Source: an uncultured Eubacteriales bacterium (GTDB lineage: Bacteria > Bacillota > Clostridia > Christensenellales > Aristaeellaceae). From it: a DNA stretch of 62,094 bases. Where the stretch lies: the NCBI GenBank assembly GCA_902764915.1, contig CACWXY010000016.1:1-62094 (forward strand). The letters run 5' to 3'. Below, one piece after another: positions 6,131-14,725 of the stretch (its first letter is position 1; each line of letters starts with the position of its first letter). The notes under the pieces are model-generated. The model saw only the letters and a list, made by a program, of their open reading frames with translations. It was not told the DNA's origin and ran no database searches. A program made the position numbers and the translations under genes.

Positions 6131-7915
6131 ATGAAGAAGAAAAACAGCAAGCTGGCTTTACAAATCAGCCTGATTGTGACGGTCATGTTCATCCTGGCGC
6201 TTGTGCTGATCGGAACGATCGTGATGCGGGGCACGAAGAGGATGTACTTCCAGTCCAACAACGAGAAGATCGAGAAGGAAATCAACGAATGCAAATCCCT
6301 TCTCATGAATCCGGATCTTGTGGGCTGGGTGCTGGATCAATGGCAGCGCGACCCGGACATGATGCAGGAACCCGTGACGGAAATGGAAGAAAACATTTAT
6401 AATGAATTCTCCTTATCCAGGTATGTGGCAGAGTTGGATACCGTCGAGAACCTGGAGGAACTGGGGCCGGATTTTGTGCGCGCGTATCTGAAAGCGCTGT
6501 ATCGGTTCCTGGCGTCCTGGATTGATGACAAACGGGAAAACGGAAAATTCGACAGTTTTTTTCTGCTGGATATTCGCGCTGACGACGACCTGTATCTGTA
6601 TAGCAGGGACGACTATTACGTCATTATGGAATGCAGCGAGGATACCGACCAAACGAAGGATCACTGCCTGGGAGAATACTGGGCGAAAACGGAAGGATAC
6701 AAATCCATATCAGCCCTGCAAGCCGGAACCCACGGCGTGGATTTCGGGGACATCGTATTTCAGGAGCTTACTGACGACGGTGAAGCGATGTATCTGGCCA
6801 TCGCTCCGGTATTTCTGAATGACGAGCTTCGCTATGTGGTGTGCCTGGAGTATGACTGGTCAAGTTTCGCCCATATCCTGAACAGGAATTTCGCCTCCAT
6901 TGCCCTTTGGGGCGGCATCAGTTTGCTGATGGTGAACGCGCTGCTGGTGCTTTTCATCTACCGCAAGGCCGTGCGGCCCCTGGTGCAGGTGGACGGCGGC
7001 ATCCATGCGTACATGAAAACCAAGGACAGCGACGCCGCTGTGCAAAGCATGAGCCGCATTCGGGAGAGAAACGAAGTCGGCAGGTTGGCGGACAGCATCG
7101 CAGCCATGGCGGTGGAGATCGACCGCTCCAACCAGGAAAACCTGCGGCTGCACGGTGAACGGGAAAGGGCGATGGCGGAGCTGAATCTGGCCGCGAAGAT
7201 TCAGAGGGACAGCCTGCCCACGGTATTCCCGGACAGGCGGGATATCCAGATGTCTGCTTCCATGGTTCCGGCCAAGGAAGTGGGCGGCGATTTCTATGAT
7301 TTCTTCTTCATCGACGAGGATCATCTGGGACTGGTCATTGCCGACGTGTCGGGAAAGGGCGTACCCGCGGCGCTGTTCATGATGATGTCCAAGAACCTGA
7401 TCAAAAACTACGCCATGCTGGGCCTCTCTCCCGCCGAAGTGCTGAACCGGACGAACGCCAGCCTGTGCGAAAACAACCGAAACAAAATGTTCGTCACCGT
7501 GTGGTTCGGTATATTGGATCTCACCCGCGGGCATGTTGTCGCCGCCAACGGCGGACATGAATACCCCATGCTGCGGAAAGCGAACGGCGGTTTTGAGCTG
7601 TTCAGGGAAAAGCACGGCATGGTGCTGGGCGCGCTCAAAAGAAAAACCTATGCCGAATATGAATTTGACTTAGAGCCCGGCGGCACCCTGTTCGTGTATA
7701 CCGACGGCGCGCCGGAAGCCACCGACGCGCAGGAAAAGATGTTCGGTACCGACCGGATGCTGGACACCCTGAACCGGCAGCCCGGCGCGGAACCTGAAAC
7801 ACTGCTGCAAGTCATGAAAGCCGCCATCGACCAATTTGTCGGGGATGCGCCCCAGTTTGACGATCTGACGATGCTTTGCGTAAAATATCTGCCGGACAAG
7901 GAGGAAACCACATGA
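6131..7915 (+). CDS. RsbU/SpoIIE-type membrane serine phosphatase
   Basis: 594 residues. One N-terminal membrane helix (~8-33), a ~220-residue extracytoplasmic sensor region, a second helix (~257-280), a HAMP-like linker, a short coiled coil, and a PP2C/SpoIIE phosphatase domain from ~350. Metal-binding motifs are visible: VGGDFYDFF, ADVSGKGVPAAL, NGGHEYP, YTDGAPEA and DDLTML. Known relatives dephosphorylate a STAS anti-sigma antagonist in response to a signal. The next two genes are exactly such a STAS protein and an RsbW-like kinase, overlapping or closely spaced, so this is a complete partner switch. No sigma factor gene is in the window. The signal is unknown. Confidence 0.92.
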   Translation: MKKKNSKLALQISLIVTVMFILALVLIGTIVMRGTKRMYFQSNNEKIEKEINECKSLLMNPDLVGWVLDQWQRDPDMMQEPVTEMEENIYNEFSLSRYVAELDTVENLEELGPDFVRAYLKALYRFLASWIDDKRENGKFDSFFLLDIRADDDLYLYSRDDYYVIMECSEDTDQTKDHCLGEYWAKTEGYKSISALQAGTHGVDFGDIVFQELTDDGEAMYLAIAPVFLNDELRYVVCLEYDWSSFAHILNRNFASIALWGGISLLMVNALLVLFIYRKAVRPLVQVDGGIHAYMKTKDSDAAVQSMSRIRERNEVGRLADSIAAMAVEIDRSNQENLRLHGERERAMAELNLAAKIQRDSLPTVFPDRRDIQMSASMVPAKEVGGDFYDFFFIDEDHLGLVIADVSGKGVPAALFMMMSKNLIKNYAMLGLSPAEVLNRTNASLCENNRNKMFVTVWFGILDLTRGHVVAANGGHEYPMLRKANGGFELFREKHGMVLGALKRKTYAEYEFDLEPGGTLFVYTDGAPEATDAQEKMFGTDRMLDTLNRQPGAEPETLLQVMKAAIDQFVGDAPQFDDLTMLCVKYLPDKEETT

Positions 7916-8208
7916 CTACGACCATGACCCGAAACGGAAACGAACTGACCGTCGCGCTGGACGGGCGGCTGGACACCCTCACCGCCCCTGACCTGGAGGA
8001 GCAGCTGGAGCCCGCGCTGGAGGGCGTGGAAAAGCTGGTGTTCGATTTTGAAAAGCTGGCCTACATTTCCAGCGCCGGGCTGCGCGTGCTGCTGGATGCC
8101 ATGCAGGCCATGGAAGAACAGGGAGAAATGGTCGTGCGGAACGTCGGCCCCGAGGTGATGGATGTGTTCCAGGTGACGGGCTTTCTGGATGACCTCGTCA
8201 TCGAATAA
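7912..8208 (+). CDS. STAS-domain anti-anti-sigma factor (RsbV-like)
   Basis: 98 residues. Its ATG overlaps the phosphatase stop (ATGA, 7912-7915) and has GAGGAAA upstream. A single STAS domain with the LAYISSAGLRVLL motif; Ser53/Ser54 is the expected phosphorylation site. In known systems the unphosphorylated form captures the RsbW kinase and frees its partner. Translational coupling with the phosphatase supports a stoichiometric switch. Confidence 0.92.
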   Translation: MTTTMTRNGNELTVALDGRLDTLTAPDLEEQLEPALEGVEKLVFDFEKLAYISSAGLRVLLDAMQAMEEQGEMVVRNVGPEVMDVFQVTGFLDDLVIE

Positions 8209-8219
8209 GAGGAGCCGGG

Positions 8220-8630
8220 ATGAACACGCTTGACGTTTTGGCGGTGCCTGAAAGCCTGCCGAAGGTACTGGATTTCATCAATGAGCGCCTTGCCCGGGTT
8301 GGATGCCCGGAAAGGATCATGACGCAGATCGACGTGGCCGTGGAAGAGGTATTCGTCAACATTTCCAGCTATGCCTACCATCCGGAAACCGGTTCCGCGC
8401 AGATTCAGGTGGAAATGCGGGAAAATCCGCCGGCTGCCGTCATCCGCTTTTCCGATGGAGGCAGGCCGTACAATCCTTTGGAAAAACCGGACCCTGATCT
8501 CAGGATCCCCCTTCGGGAACGCAAAAGAGGCGGGCTGGGCATATACATGGTCAAAAAGTCCATGGACGAGGTGGATTACGAATACAAAGACGGACGAAAT
8601 GTCCTGACGATCATGAAACGGATAGGGTGA
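8220..8630 (+). CDS. RsbW-like anti-sigma serine kinase (HATPase_c_2)
   Basis: 136 residues, 11 bp after the STAS gene. GHKL ATPase motifs are present: N box with E42/E43 and N47 (VAVEEVFVNI), G1 box FSDGGRPYNP with D79, and G2 box RGGLGIYMVKKSMD. It should phosphorylate the RsbV-like protein. The usual second partner, a sigma factor, is not encoded here. The target may be encoded elsewhere or may be non-sigma, possibly tied to the exporter encoded immediately downstream. Confidence 0.9.
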   Translation: MNTLDVLAVPESLPKVLDFINERLARVGCPERIMTQIDVAVEEVFVNISSYAYHPETGSAQIQVEMRENPPAAVIRFSDGGRPYNPLEKPDPDLRIPLRERKRGGLGIYMVKKSMDEVDYEYKDGRNVLTIMKRIG

Positions 8631-8635
8631 GAAAA

Positions 8636-9058
8636 ATGTCAGAGAAAAAGGAATCGATCTTTCGGAAAAAAGCGCTGGATGAAATCCGTTCACCGGAACA
8701 GATGAATGACTATCTGAAAGTGACGAACCCCGGCATCTGGGTCATCCTGGCCGCTGTGGTTCTGCTTTTTGCGGGACTGTTTGTCTGGGCATCGATTGGC
8801 AAACTGGAAACCACGGTCAATGCCATTGCCATGATCGAGGATGGAACAGCCAAAATCTCTCTGACCGGCACGGCTGCCGTGCCGATCACCTCCGACATGG
8901 CGGTGCGCATCGACAATACGGATTACGATATTTCCACCGTGGAGCGGGATGAATATGGCCGGGCGGTTGCGCTGGCCCCGGTTCCGCTGGCAAACGGCGC
9001 TTACGATGCGAAGATCATTCTGGAAACGGTTTCGCCGATTTCCTTCCTGATCCGATAA
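8636..9058 (+). CDS. Miniature NHLM-type HlyD-like secretion protein
   Basis: 140 residues; ATG at 8636, preceded by GGGTGAG (the GTG at 8627 lacks an RBS). The N-terminus FRKKALDEI-x-SPEQ-x3-YLKVTNPG followed by one membrane helix (~38-58) matches the start of NHLM-system HlyD-like adaptors. These are normally 300 or more residues with a long coiled-coil hairpin, which is missing here. About 80 extracellular residues of beta-rich type remain. It is part of the export operon. It is probably an accessory to the ABC transporters, not a trans-periplasmic adaptor, which fits a single-membrane cell. Confidence 0.75.
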   Translation: MSEKKESIFRKKALDEIRSPEQMNDYLKVTNPGIWVILAAVVLLFAGLFVWASIGKLETTVNAIAMIEDGTAKISLTGTAAVPITSDMAVRIDNTDYDISTVERDEYGRAVALAPVPLANGAYDAKIILETVSPISFLIR

Positions 9059-9070
9059 GGCAGGGGCAGC

Positions 9071-11251
9071 ATGAAGAAACAGAAAGTGAAACAGCCTGTC
9101 ACCAGGGGCGTGGCGAAGGTGCCGGTCATCATGCAGCTGGAAGCGCTGGAATGCGGGGCCGCGTCGCTGGCCATGGTGATGGCGTATTATGAAAAATGGA
9201 TTCCGCTGGAGCAGGTGCGCGCCGACTGCGGCGTTTCCCGGGACGGCTCCAACGCGAAAAATGTATATCTCGCCGCGCAGAGCTACGGCTTTCAGGTGGA
9301 AGCCTTCCGCAGAAGCCCGGAGGTCATGCGGGAGAAGGGCACCTTCCCCTGCATCATCCATTGGGACTTCAACCATTTTGTGGTGTTGAACGGCTTCCAG
9401 GGGAAAACCGCCTGCATCAACGACCCGGCCCGGGGCTTTGTGAAGGTCAGCGAGGAGGAGTTTGACAAGTCCTTTACCGGCATCGTGATCGTTCCGACGC
9501 CCGGGCCGGACTTCAAGCCCGAAGGAAAGCGCAAGAGCACCGTGGAATTTGCCCGCAAGCGCCTGGTCGGCGCGGGGGCGGCGGTGGCGTTCGTGATGCT
9601 GACCACGATTATTTCCTATATGTTTGGCATCGTGAATCCTATCATGTCCCAGATCTTTATGGACCGGCTGCTGTCCGGAAGCAACCGGGACTGGCTGATG
9701 CCCTTCATCAGCGTGATGATCGGGCTGGGTGTTCTGCAAGTGGTGGTTGCGTGGGCGCAGACGGTTTATTCGCTCAAGATCAACGGCAAAATGGCCCTGA
9801 TGGGCAGCACCAGCTATATGTGGAAGGTGCTGCACATGCCCATGGAGTTCTTCTCCCAGCGGATGGCGGGAGATATTCAGCAGCGGCGCGGCACCAATGA
9901 ATCCATTGCCGGCACCCTGGTGAATACGCTGGCCCCGCTGGCGCTGAATTCCATCATGATGATCTTTTATCTGGTGCTGATGCTGCGGCGCAGCCTGCTT
10001 CTGACCGCCATCGGGATCAGCACCATCGTGCTGAATATCGTCATGGCGCGCATCATTTCGGAAAAACGGCTCAACATCACCCGCGTGATGCAGCGGGACG
10101 GCGGAAAGCTGGCAGCCACCACCGTGTCCGGCATCGAGATGGTGGAAACCATCAAGGCCAGCGGCGCGGAGCGGGGCTTTTTCCGCAAGTGGGCGGGCTA
10201 TCAGGCCTCGGTCAACGCCCAGAACGTGAAGGCCACCAAAACCAACGAGCTGCTGGGCACCATTCCCATGTTCTTCGGCACCCTGGCGGGCTACGCCGTG
10301 CTGATCCTGGGCATCTGGTTCATCATGCAGGGCGAGTTTACCCTGGGCATCCTGCAAATGTTCCAGGGCTTTCTGACCGCCTTCATGGAGCCCGCCATGA
10401 CATTTGTCAGCGCGGGCCAGATGCTTCAGGAAATGCGTACCGATATGGAGCGGGTGGAGGACGTGATGGAGTATCCCGAGGACAGAAACGCGATGGACCA
10501 TCCGGGTTCGTCCGATCAGCCCATGCGGAAGCTGCGGGGAATGGTGGAGCTGAAGAACGTCTCCTTCGGCTATTCCCGGCTGGCCCCGCCGCTGATCCGG
10601 GATTTCTCCATCACCATGAAGCCCGGCAGCCGGGTGGCCTTCGTGGGTGCCTCCGGCAGCGGCAAATCCACCCTGTCCAAGCTAATTTCCGGGTTGTACG
10701 ACCCCTGGGACGGGGAAATCCTGTTTGACGGAAAACCCCGCTCCGCCTATCCCCGGGCCGTGATGACGGGCTCCGTTGCGGTGGTGGATCAGGATATTAC
10801 CCTGTTCGAGGACACGATTGCCGCCAACATCAAAATGTGGGATGAATCCATCAAGGATTTTGAAATGATCCTGGCCGCCCGGGACGCGCAGATCCATGAG
10901 GACATCATGCAGCGGGAAGGCGGCTATGACCACAAGCTCACCGACGGCGGCCGCGACCTGTCCGGCGGCCAGCGCCAGCGCCTAGAGATCGCCCGCGTGC
11001 TGGCCCAGGACCCGTCCATCATCATCCTGGACGAAGCCACCTCCGCCCTGGATGCCAAGACGGAATACGAAGTCGTCAAGGCCATCAAGGACCGGGGCAT
11101 CACCTGCATCGTCATCGCTCATCGCCTGAGCACCATCCGCGACTGCGACGAGATCGTCGTGCTGGAGCATGGCAACGTTGTGGAACGCGGAACCCATGAC
11201 GAGCTGATGCGGCTGGGCGGAGCTTATACAGAGCTCGTTGCCAATGAGTAA
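9071..11251 (+). CDS. C39 peptidase-containing ABC exporter (NHLM ABC1 type)
   Basis: 726 residues; RBS AGGGGCAG. The N-terminal C39 protease has catalytic C28 (LECGAAS), H102 (FNHFVV) and D118 (NDPARG). A six-helix membrane domain spans ~165-430. The ATPase has Walker A GASGSGKST (~523-531), signature LSGGQ (~629) and Walker B IIILDEATSALD (~648). Such proteins cut leaders after GG and export the cores. It is the only leader peptidase in the window, so it is the presumed processing and export route for all the double-glycine precursors here. Confidence 0.95.
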   Translation: MKKQKVKQPVTRGVAKVPVIMQLEALECGAASLAMVMAYYEKWIPLEQVRADCGVSRDGSNAKNVYLAAQSYGFQVEAFRRSPEVMREKGTFPCIIHWDFNHFVVLNGFQGKTACINDPARGFVKVSEEEFDKSFTGIVIVPTPGPDFKPEGKRKSTVEFARKRLVGAGAAVAFVMLTTIISYMFGIVNPIMSQIFMDRLLSGSNRDWLMPFISVMIGLGVLQVVVAWAQTVYSLKINGKMALMGSTSYMWKVLHMPMEFFSQRMAGDIQQRRGTNESIAGTLVNTLAPLALNSIMMIFYLVLMLRRSLLLTAIGISTIVLNIVMARIISEKRLNITRVMQRDGGKLAATTVSGIEMVETIKASGAERGFFRKWAGYQASVNAQNVKATKTNELLGTIPMFFGTLAGYAVLILGIWFIMQGEFTLGILQMFQGFLTAFMEPAMTFVSAGQMLQEMRTDMERVEDVMEYPEDRNAMDHPGSSDQPMRKLRGMVELKNVSFGYSRLAPPLIRDFSITMKPGSRVAFVGASGSGKSTLSKLISGLYDPWDGEILFDGKPRSAYPRAVMTGSVAVVDQDITLFEDTIAANIKMWDESIKDFEMILAARDAQIHEDIMQREGGYDHKLTDGGRDLSGGQRQRLEIARVLAQDPSIIILDEATSALDAKTEYEVVKAIKDRGITCIVIAHRLSTIRDCDEIVVLEHGNVVERGTHDELMRLGGAYTELVANE

Positions 11252-11266
11252 AGGCGGGTGAGAAAA

Positions 11267-13456
11267 GTGGGTTGGTTTGAAAAACAGATACAGCAGCGCA
11301 GCAGCCTGGATCAGCAGCTGTTTGAGGATTCCCTGTTCCGCGCGGCGGGCGTCGTGATGGGAGAGCGGCAGGCGAAACTGGCCAGCGGCGAGAGAATCGT
11401 TGCCCGGGAAGCCATCGACGAGGTGTTGAAATACTATCACTGCAAGCCGGTGGAAGTGCCCAAGACGATCAAGGATAACGACGAATACATGGATTACTGC
11501 CTGCGCCCCTATGGCCTGATGCGGCGGGATATCGAGCTGGAGGAGGGCTGGTACAGGGACGCCTATGGCCCGGTGCTGGCATTTGAAAGGGAAAGCGGGG
11601 AGCCCGTGGCATTGCTTCCCGGCGCCTGGCGCGGGTATGTGTATACGGACCGGGAAACCGGAAAGAAGGTCCATCTGAGCAAGGCGACTGCCGCCCGCTT
11701 TGAAAGGGAGGGCTATTGCTTCTATCAGCCGCTGCCCCAGCGGAAGATCGGCATTCCCGACCTGCTCAAATACATGAAAAACTGCCTTTCCGTCAACGAC
11801 ATTCTTTTGATCGTGCTGTCCACCCTGGCGGTCACGCTGACGGGCCTGCTGATTCCCCGCATCACCAAGGCGCTGACCGGCCCCGTATTGGCCAGCGGAA
11901 ACGCCGCCATGCTGATCGCCATTGCGATCTGCCTGTTCTGCACGTCGCTTTCCTCTCAGCTTTTGAGCTCCGTGCGGGCCATGTACATGAGCCGTATCCA
12001 AAGCAAAACCTCCCTGGGCATCCAGGCGTCCATGATGATGCGGCTCATGTCCCTGCCCGCGGATTTCTTCCGCAAGTACAGCGCAGGCGAGCTGGCGAAC
12101 CGTTCCATGTCCGTCAATTCCCTATGCGATATGCTGCTGGGCACGCTCATGTCCACCGGGCTGACCAGCCTCATGTCGCTTCTGTATATTCCCCAGATTT
12201 TCCGCTTCGCGCCGGCGCTGGTGGTGCCCTCGCTGCTGATCATCCTGGTCACGGTGGGGTTCAGCGCGGTGTCCTCCCTGGTGCAGATCCGCCTGACCCG
12301 GCAGCTGATGGAGCAGAGCGCTAAGGAAAGCGGCATGTCCTATTCCATGATCAGCGGCATCCAGAAGATCAAGCTGGCAGGCGCGGAAAAGCGCTCCTTC
12401 GCCCGGTGGCTGAACCTGTATGCAGAAGGCGCGGAATACACTTATAACCCCCCTGCTTTCATCAAGATCAACAGCGTTATCAACCTGGCCATTTCCCTGG
12501 CTTCCACCATTATCCTGTATTTCCTGGCCGTGCAGAGCGGCGTGGACCAGTCCTCCTATTTCGCCTTCATGGCAGCCTACGGCTCGGTGATGGGCGCGTT
12601 TTCCTCCCTGGCGGGCATCGCGCTGACGGTGGCCCGGATCCAGCCCACCCTGGAAATGGCCAAGCCTTTCCTGGAAGCCGAACCCGAGGCCTCCGAAAAC
12701 CGGGAGATCGTCACCCGCGTTTCCGGGGCCATCGAGCTGAACAACGTGTATTTCCGTTACAGCGAAAACACGCCCTACATCGTCAACGATCTCTCCCTCA
12801 AAATCCGGCCTGGCGAGTATATCGCCATCGTGGGCAAAACGGGCTGCGGCAAATCCACCCTGATGCGCCTGCTGCTGGGCTTTGAGAAACCCGAAAAAGG
12901 CGCGATCTATTACGACGGCAAGGATATGAACAAGCTGGACATGAGCTCCCTGCGCCGCAAAATCGGCACGGTGATGCAAAGCGGCGGGCTGTTCCAGGGC
13001 GACATTTATTCCAACATCGTCATTACCGCGCCGGAGCTGACCCAGGACGACGCCTGGGAAGCCGCCGAAAAGGCGGGCATCGCCGACGACATCCGGGCCA
13101 TGCCCATGGGCATGCAGACCCTTATTTCCGAAGGTCAGGGCGGCATCTCCGGCGGGCAGAAGCAGCGCATCATGATCGCCCGGGCCATTGCACCCAAGCC
13201 CAAAATCCTCATGTTCGACGAGGCCACCAGCGCCCTGGACAACAAAACCCAGAAGCAGGTGTCCGAGGCCCTGGACGCCATGGGCTGCACCCGCATCGTG
13301 ATCGCCCACCGCCTGTCCACCATCCGCCATTGCGACCGCATCCTGGTACTGGACAAGGGCAGCATCATTGAGGACGGCACCTACGATGCGCTGATCGAAA
13401 AGGGCGGCTATTTTGCCGATCTGGTGGCCCGCCAGCGGCTGGATACCCCCGCCTGA
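11267..13456 (+). CDS. NHLM ABC2-type ABC transporter with N-terminal accessory domain
   Basis: About 729 residues. GTG at 11267 is chosen over GTG 11258 because the GGGTGAGAAAA spacing matches that before the gene at 8636. The first ~165 residues form a domain lacking C39 catalytic residues. Membrane helices (~180-450) and an ATPase follow, with Walker A GKTGCGKST (~522), ISGGQ signature and Walker B ILMFDEATSALD. In NHLM clusters this protein accompanies the C39 transporter. The pair may act as a heterodimer. Confidence 0.93.
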   Translation: MGWFEKQIQQRSSLDQQLFEDSLFRAAGVVMGERQAKLASGERIVAREAIDEVLKYYHCKPVEVPKTIKDNDEYMDYCLRPYGLMRRDIELEEGWYRDAYGPVLAFERESGEPVALLPGAWRGYVYTDRETGKKVHLSKATAARFEREGYCFYQPLPQRKIGIPDLLKYMKNCLSVNDILLIVLSTLAVTLTGLLIPRITKALTGPVLASGNAAMLIAIAICLFCTSLSSQLLSSVRAMYMSRIQSKTSLGIQASMMMRLMSLPADFFRKYSAGELANRSMSVNSLCDMLLGTLMSTGLTSLMSLLYIPQIFRFAPALVVPSLLIILVTVGFSAVSSLVQIRLTRQLMEQSAKESGMSYSMISGIQKIKLAGAEKRSFARWLNLYAEGAEYTYNPPAFIKINSVINLAISLASTIILYFLAVQSGVDQSSYFAFMAAYGSVMGAFSSLAGIALTVARIQPTLEMAKPFLEAEPEASENREIVTRVSGAIELNNVYFRYSENTPYIVNDLSLKIRPGEYIAIVGKTGCGKSTLMRLLLGFEKPEKGAIYYDGKDMNKLDMSSLRRKIGTVMQSGGLFQGDIYSNIVITAPELTQDDAWEAAEKAGIADDIRAMPMGMQTLISEGQGGISGGQKQRIMIARAIAPKPKILMFDEATSALDNKTQKQVSEALDAMGCTRIVIAHRLSTIRHCDRILVLDKGSIIEDGTYDALIEKGGYFADLVARQRLDTPA

Positions 13457-13462
13457 CACCGC

Positions 13463-13485
13463 GACACCGCGAAATTATTTCTCGG
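13463..13485 (+). terminator. Weak attenuator-like hairpin after the transporter genes
   Basis: CCGCGAAA-TTA-TTTCTCGG with one mismatch, followed by TTTCC. It could reduce read-through into the precursors at 13577-14532. Weak evidence. Confidence 0.3.
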
Positions 13486-13512
13486 TTTCCCTGCCATCCG
13501 GAAAAATCCTGC

Positions 13513-13546
13513 GTATCAAATCATGTGACCGGCCCAAACAGCCGAT
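13513..13546 (+). promoter_or_regulatory. 5'-UTR element upstream of P7
   Basis: GTATCAAATC (13513-13522), ATGTGACCGGC (13523-13533), loop, AGCCGAT (13540-13546), able to form a CGGC/GCCG stem 30 bases before the P7 start. It is the best example of the recurrent element. Confidence 0.5.
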
Positions 13547-13576
13547 CCCTGAAAATGAAAGGAAGGTCTCCATACC

Positions 13577-13972
13577 ATGGATAACGAGAAGAAATACACC
13601 GCCGAAGAAATTAAGACCATCCTGGCCGAGGAACTCCGCAAGGCGAAGGATGCCTTGGCCGACGAGGCCCTCAGCCCGGACAAGCTGGAGCAGGTCAGCG
13701 GCGGGAAAACCTATTATGATAACAGGGGAAACCGCGTTGACGCTACCGGCAAAACAATGACTCCCGAAACCTTGAAGAGTCACACAGCTTCGGCGAAACT
13801 CATCCTCGCCTTCTCCCGCAATGACTGGGACTGGGTAGAGGGTGGTCTCCGGGAGCTGGGCTATGATATTGAACAGGGCGAGCTGAAGAAGCTCGGCCTG
13901 GACAATTGGGCACAGCGCGAAAAGGAACGGATCACCGGCATCGTTGAACGGAATGAGTACCGCGGCAACTGA
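13577..13972 (+). CDS. Double-glycine leader precursor-like protein, long core (P7)
   Basis: 131 residues; AAGGAAGG (13560-13567) precedes ATG 13577. The leader MDNEKKYTAEEIKTIL...LEQVSGG parallels P1, including the shared EKKYT-EEIK start. The ~88-residue tail is Cys-free and charged, with predicted helices and a GYDIEQGELKKLG segment resembling the GYEFSWGEIKHNG of P1. It is not a conventional small core. It is the first of three consecutive GG-leader genes after the export operon. It may be a secreted protein using a RiPP-type leader. Confidence 0.72.
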   Translation: MDNEKKYTAEEIKTILAEELRKAKDALADEALSPDKLEQVSGGKTYYDNRGNRVDATGKTMTPETLKSHTASAKLILAFSRNDWDWVEGGLRELGYDIEQGELKKLGLDNWAQREKERITGIVERNEYRGN

Positions 13973-13987
13973 AGAGAGAAGCGCACC

Positions 13988-14227
13988 ATGGAAATCATGA
14001 AGGAAACCACTCCCGGAGATATGGAGGATCAAGAAATAAACGAAGAAAAGCTGACCCCGGAAATGCTGCAGCTGATTACCGGCGGTGAGCAGGAAAACCA
14101 GGATGCGGAAGCGTTTATGAAAGAAATGGTTCAAAAGTATCAGGTAGAGAAACAGATTCACCTGGTGGGAAAAATGACGAAAGCAAAATGGGATCAGGTG
14201 CTTGAACTGCTGCAAGCCGGGAAATGA
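13988..14227 (+). CDS. Small double-glycine leader protein (P8)
   Basis: 79 residues, 15 bp after P7. The leader is ~33 residues and ends LQLITGG. The tail of ~46 residues is highly charged and helical (EQENQDAEAFMKEM...) without Cys. The RBS is only fair (AGAGAAG). It may be co-transcribed with P7. It could be the second component of a two-peptide system; no match is recognised. Confidence 0.65.
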   Translation: MEIMKETTPGDMEDQEINEEKLTPEMLQLITGGEQENQDAEAFMKEMVQKYQVEKQIHLVGKMTKAKWDQVLELLQAGK

Positions 14228-14295
14228 CACGGGCAGGGAAAAGCGCATCAAAATATGTGAGAAAGAAACGGAGACCGAACAAGGAGGATCGCGAA

Positions 14296-14532
14296 ATGAA
14301 TGAAAAAAAACTTAACCCGGGGGAACTGGAACAGGTGGGCGGCGGTGTTATTCCCGTCCCTGAGAATCGCTCCAAGCGACCGAAATTTTCAAAAAAAGAG
14401 TATATGGAGCAGGAAAAGAAAGCCCAGCAAGCGGTCAATGATCTTTTGGGGGGCGGCGTGGATATGGGTGTCCAGATGGGCCTGAAGCCCGATCCTGATA
14501 GCCAGGACGGAAAGGAAGACGGGAACGCCTGA
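14296..14532 (+). CDS. Small double-glycine leader protein (P9)
   Basis: 78 residues; ATG 14296 follows AAGGAGG (14281-14287), which rules out the longer frame from 14224. The leader is very short (MNEKKLNPGELEQVGGG, ~17 residues), a minimal GG leader. The tail is rich in Lys, Gln and Gly (LLGGGVDMGVQMGLKP) and lacks Cys. The truncated leader may be the product of decay or the minimal segment still recognised by the C39 domain. Function unknown. Confidence 0.6.
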   Translation: MNEKKLNPGELEQVGGGVIPVPENRSKRPKFSKKEYMEQEKKAQQAVNDLLGGGVDMGVQMGLKPDPDSQDGKEDGNA

Positions 14533-14610
14533 ATACCATTTGCTTCATAGGCACTGTGAAATCTTTTCTGTAAGTGTCGGTCTTCCGTGATACGACCAGG
14601 ATTGGATGGG

Positions 14611-14637
14611 GCTGAACGGCAGGTTCTGCCGTTCAGC
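14611..14637 (+). terminator. Hairpin downstream of P9
   Basis: GCTGAACGGCAG (14611-14622), GTT, CTGCCGTTCAGC (14626-14637): a perfect 12-bp stem, but without a T-run. Possible transcript end or stabiliser. Confidence 0.5.
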
Positions 14638-14672
14638 ACTTGACTACAGTTCTACCAGAAGCAGACAGAGAT

Positions 14673-14705
14673 GTCAAGGGCGCCCGCGCAGCGGGCGCCC
14701 TTGAC
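14673..14705. repeat. Perfect 15-bp inverted repeat with 3-nt loop
   Basis: GTCAAGGGCGCCCGC (14673-14687), GCA, GCGGGCGCCCTTGAC (14691-14705). It lies 20 bases beyond the stop of the IS256-type relic. It may be that element's terminator or end structure. No T-run on either side. Confidence 0.8.
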
Positions 14706-14725
14706 GGATCTGGATGATTCTGGTA

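Noticed and set aside
8690..10501. 603-codon minus-strand open frame opposite the exporter genes
   Set aside because: It is a shadow of the GC-rich plus-strand genes at 8636 and 9071: rich in His, Gln and Gly, without domains, and antisense to clear C39/ABC motifs. The same holds for other long antisense frames such as 46369-48156 and 49347-51779.
14611..14637. Strong rho-independent terminator after P9
   Set aside because: The stem is perfect but no T-run follows. It is kept as a hairpin of moderate confidence only.
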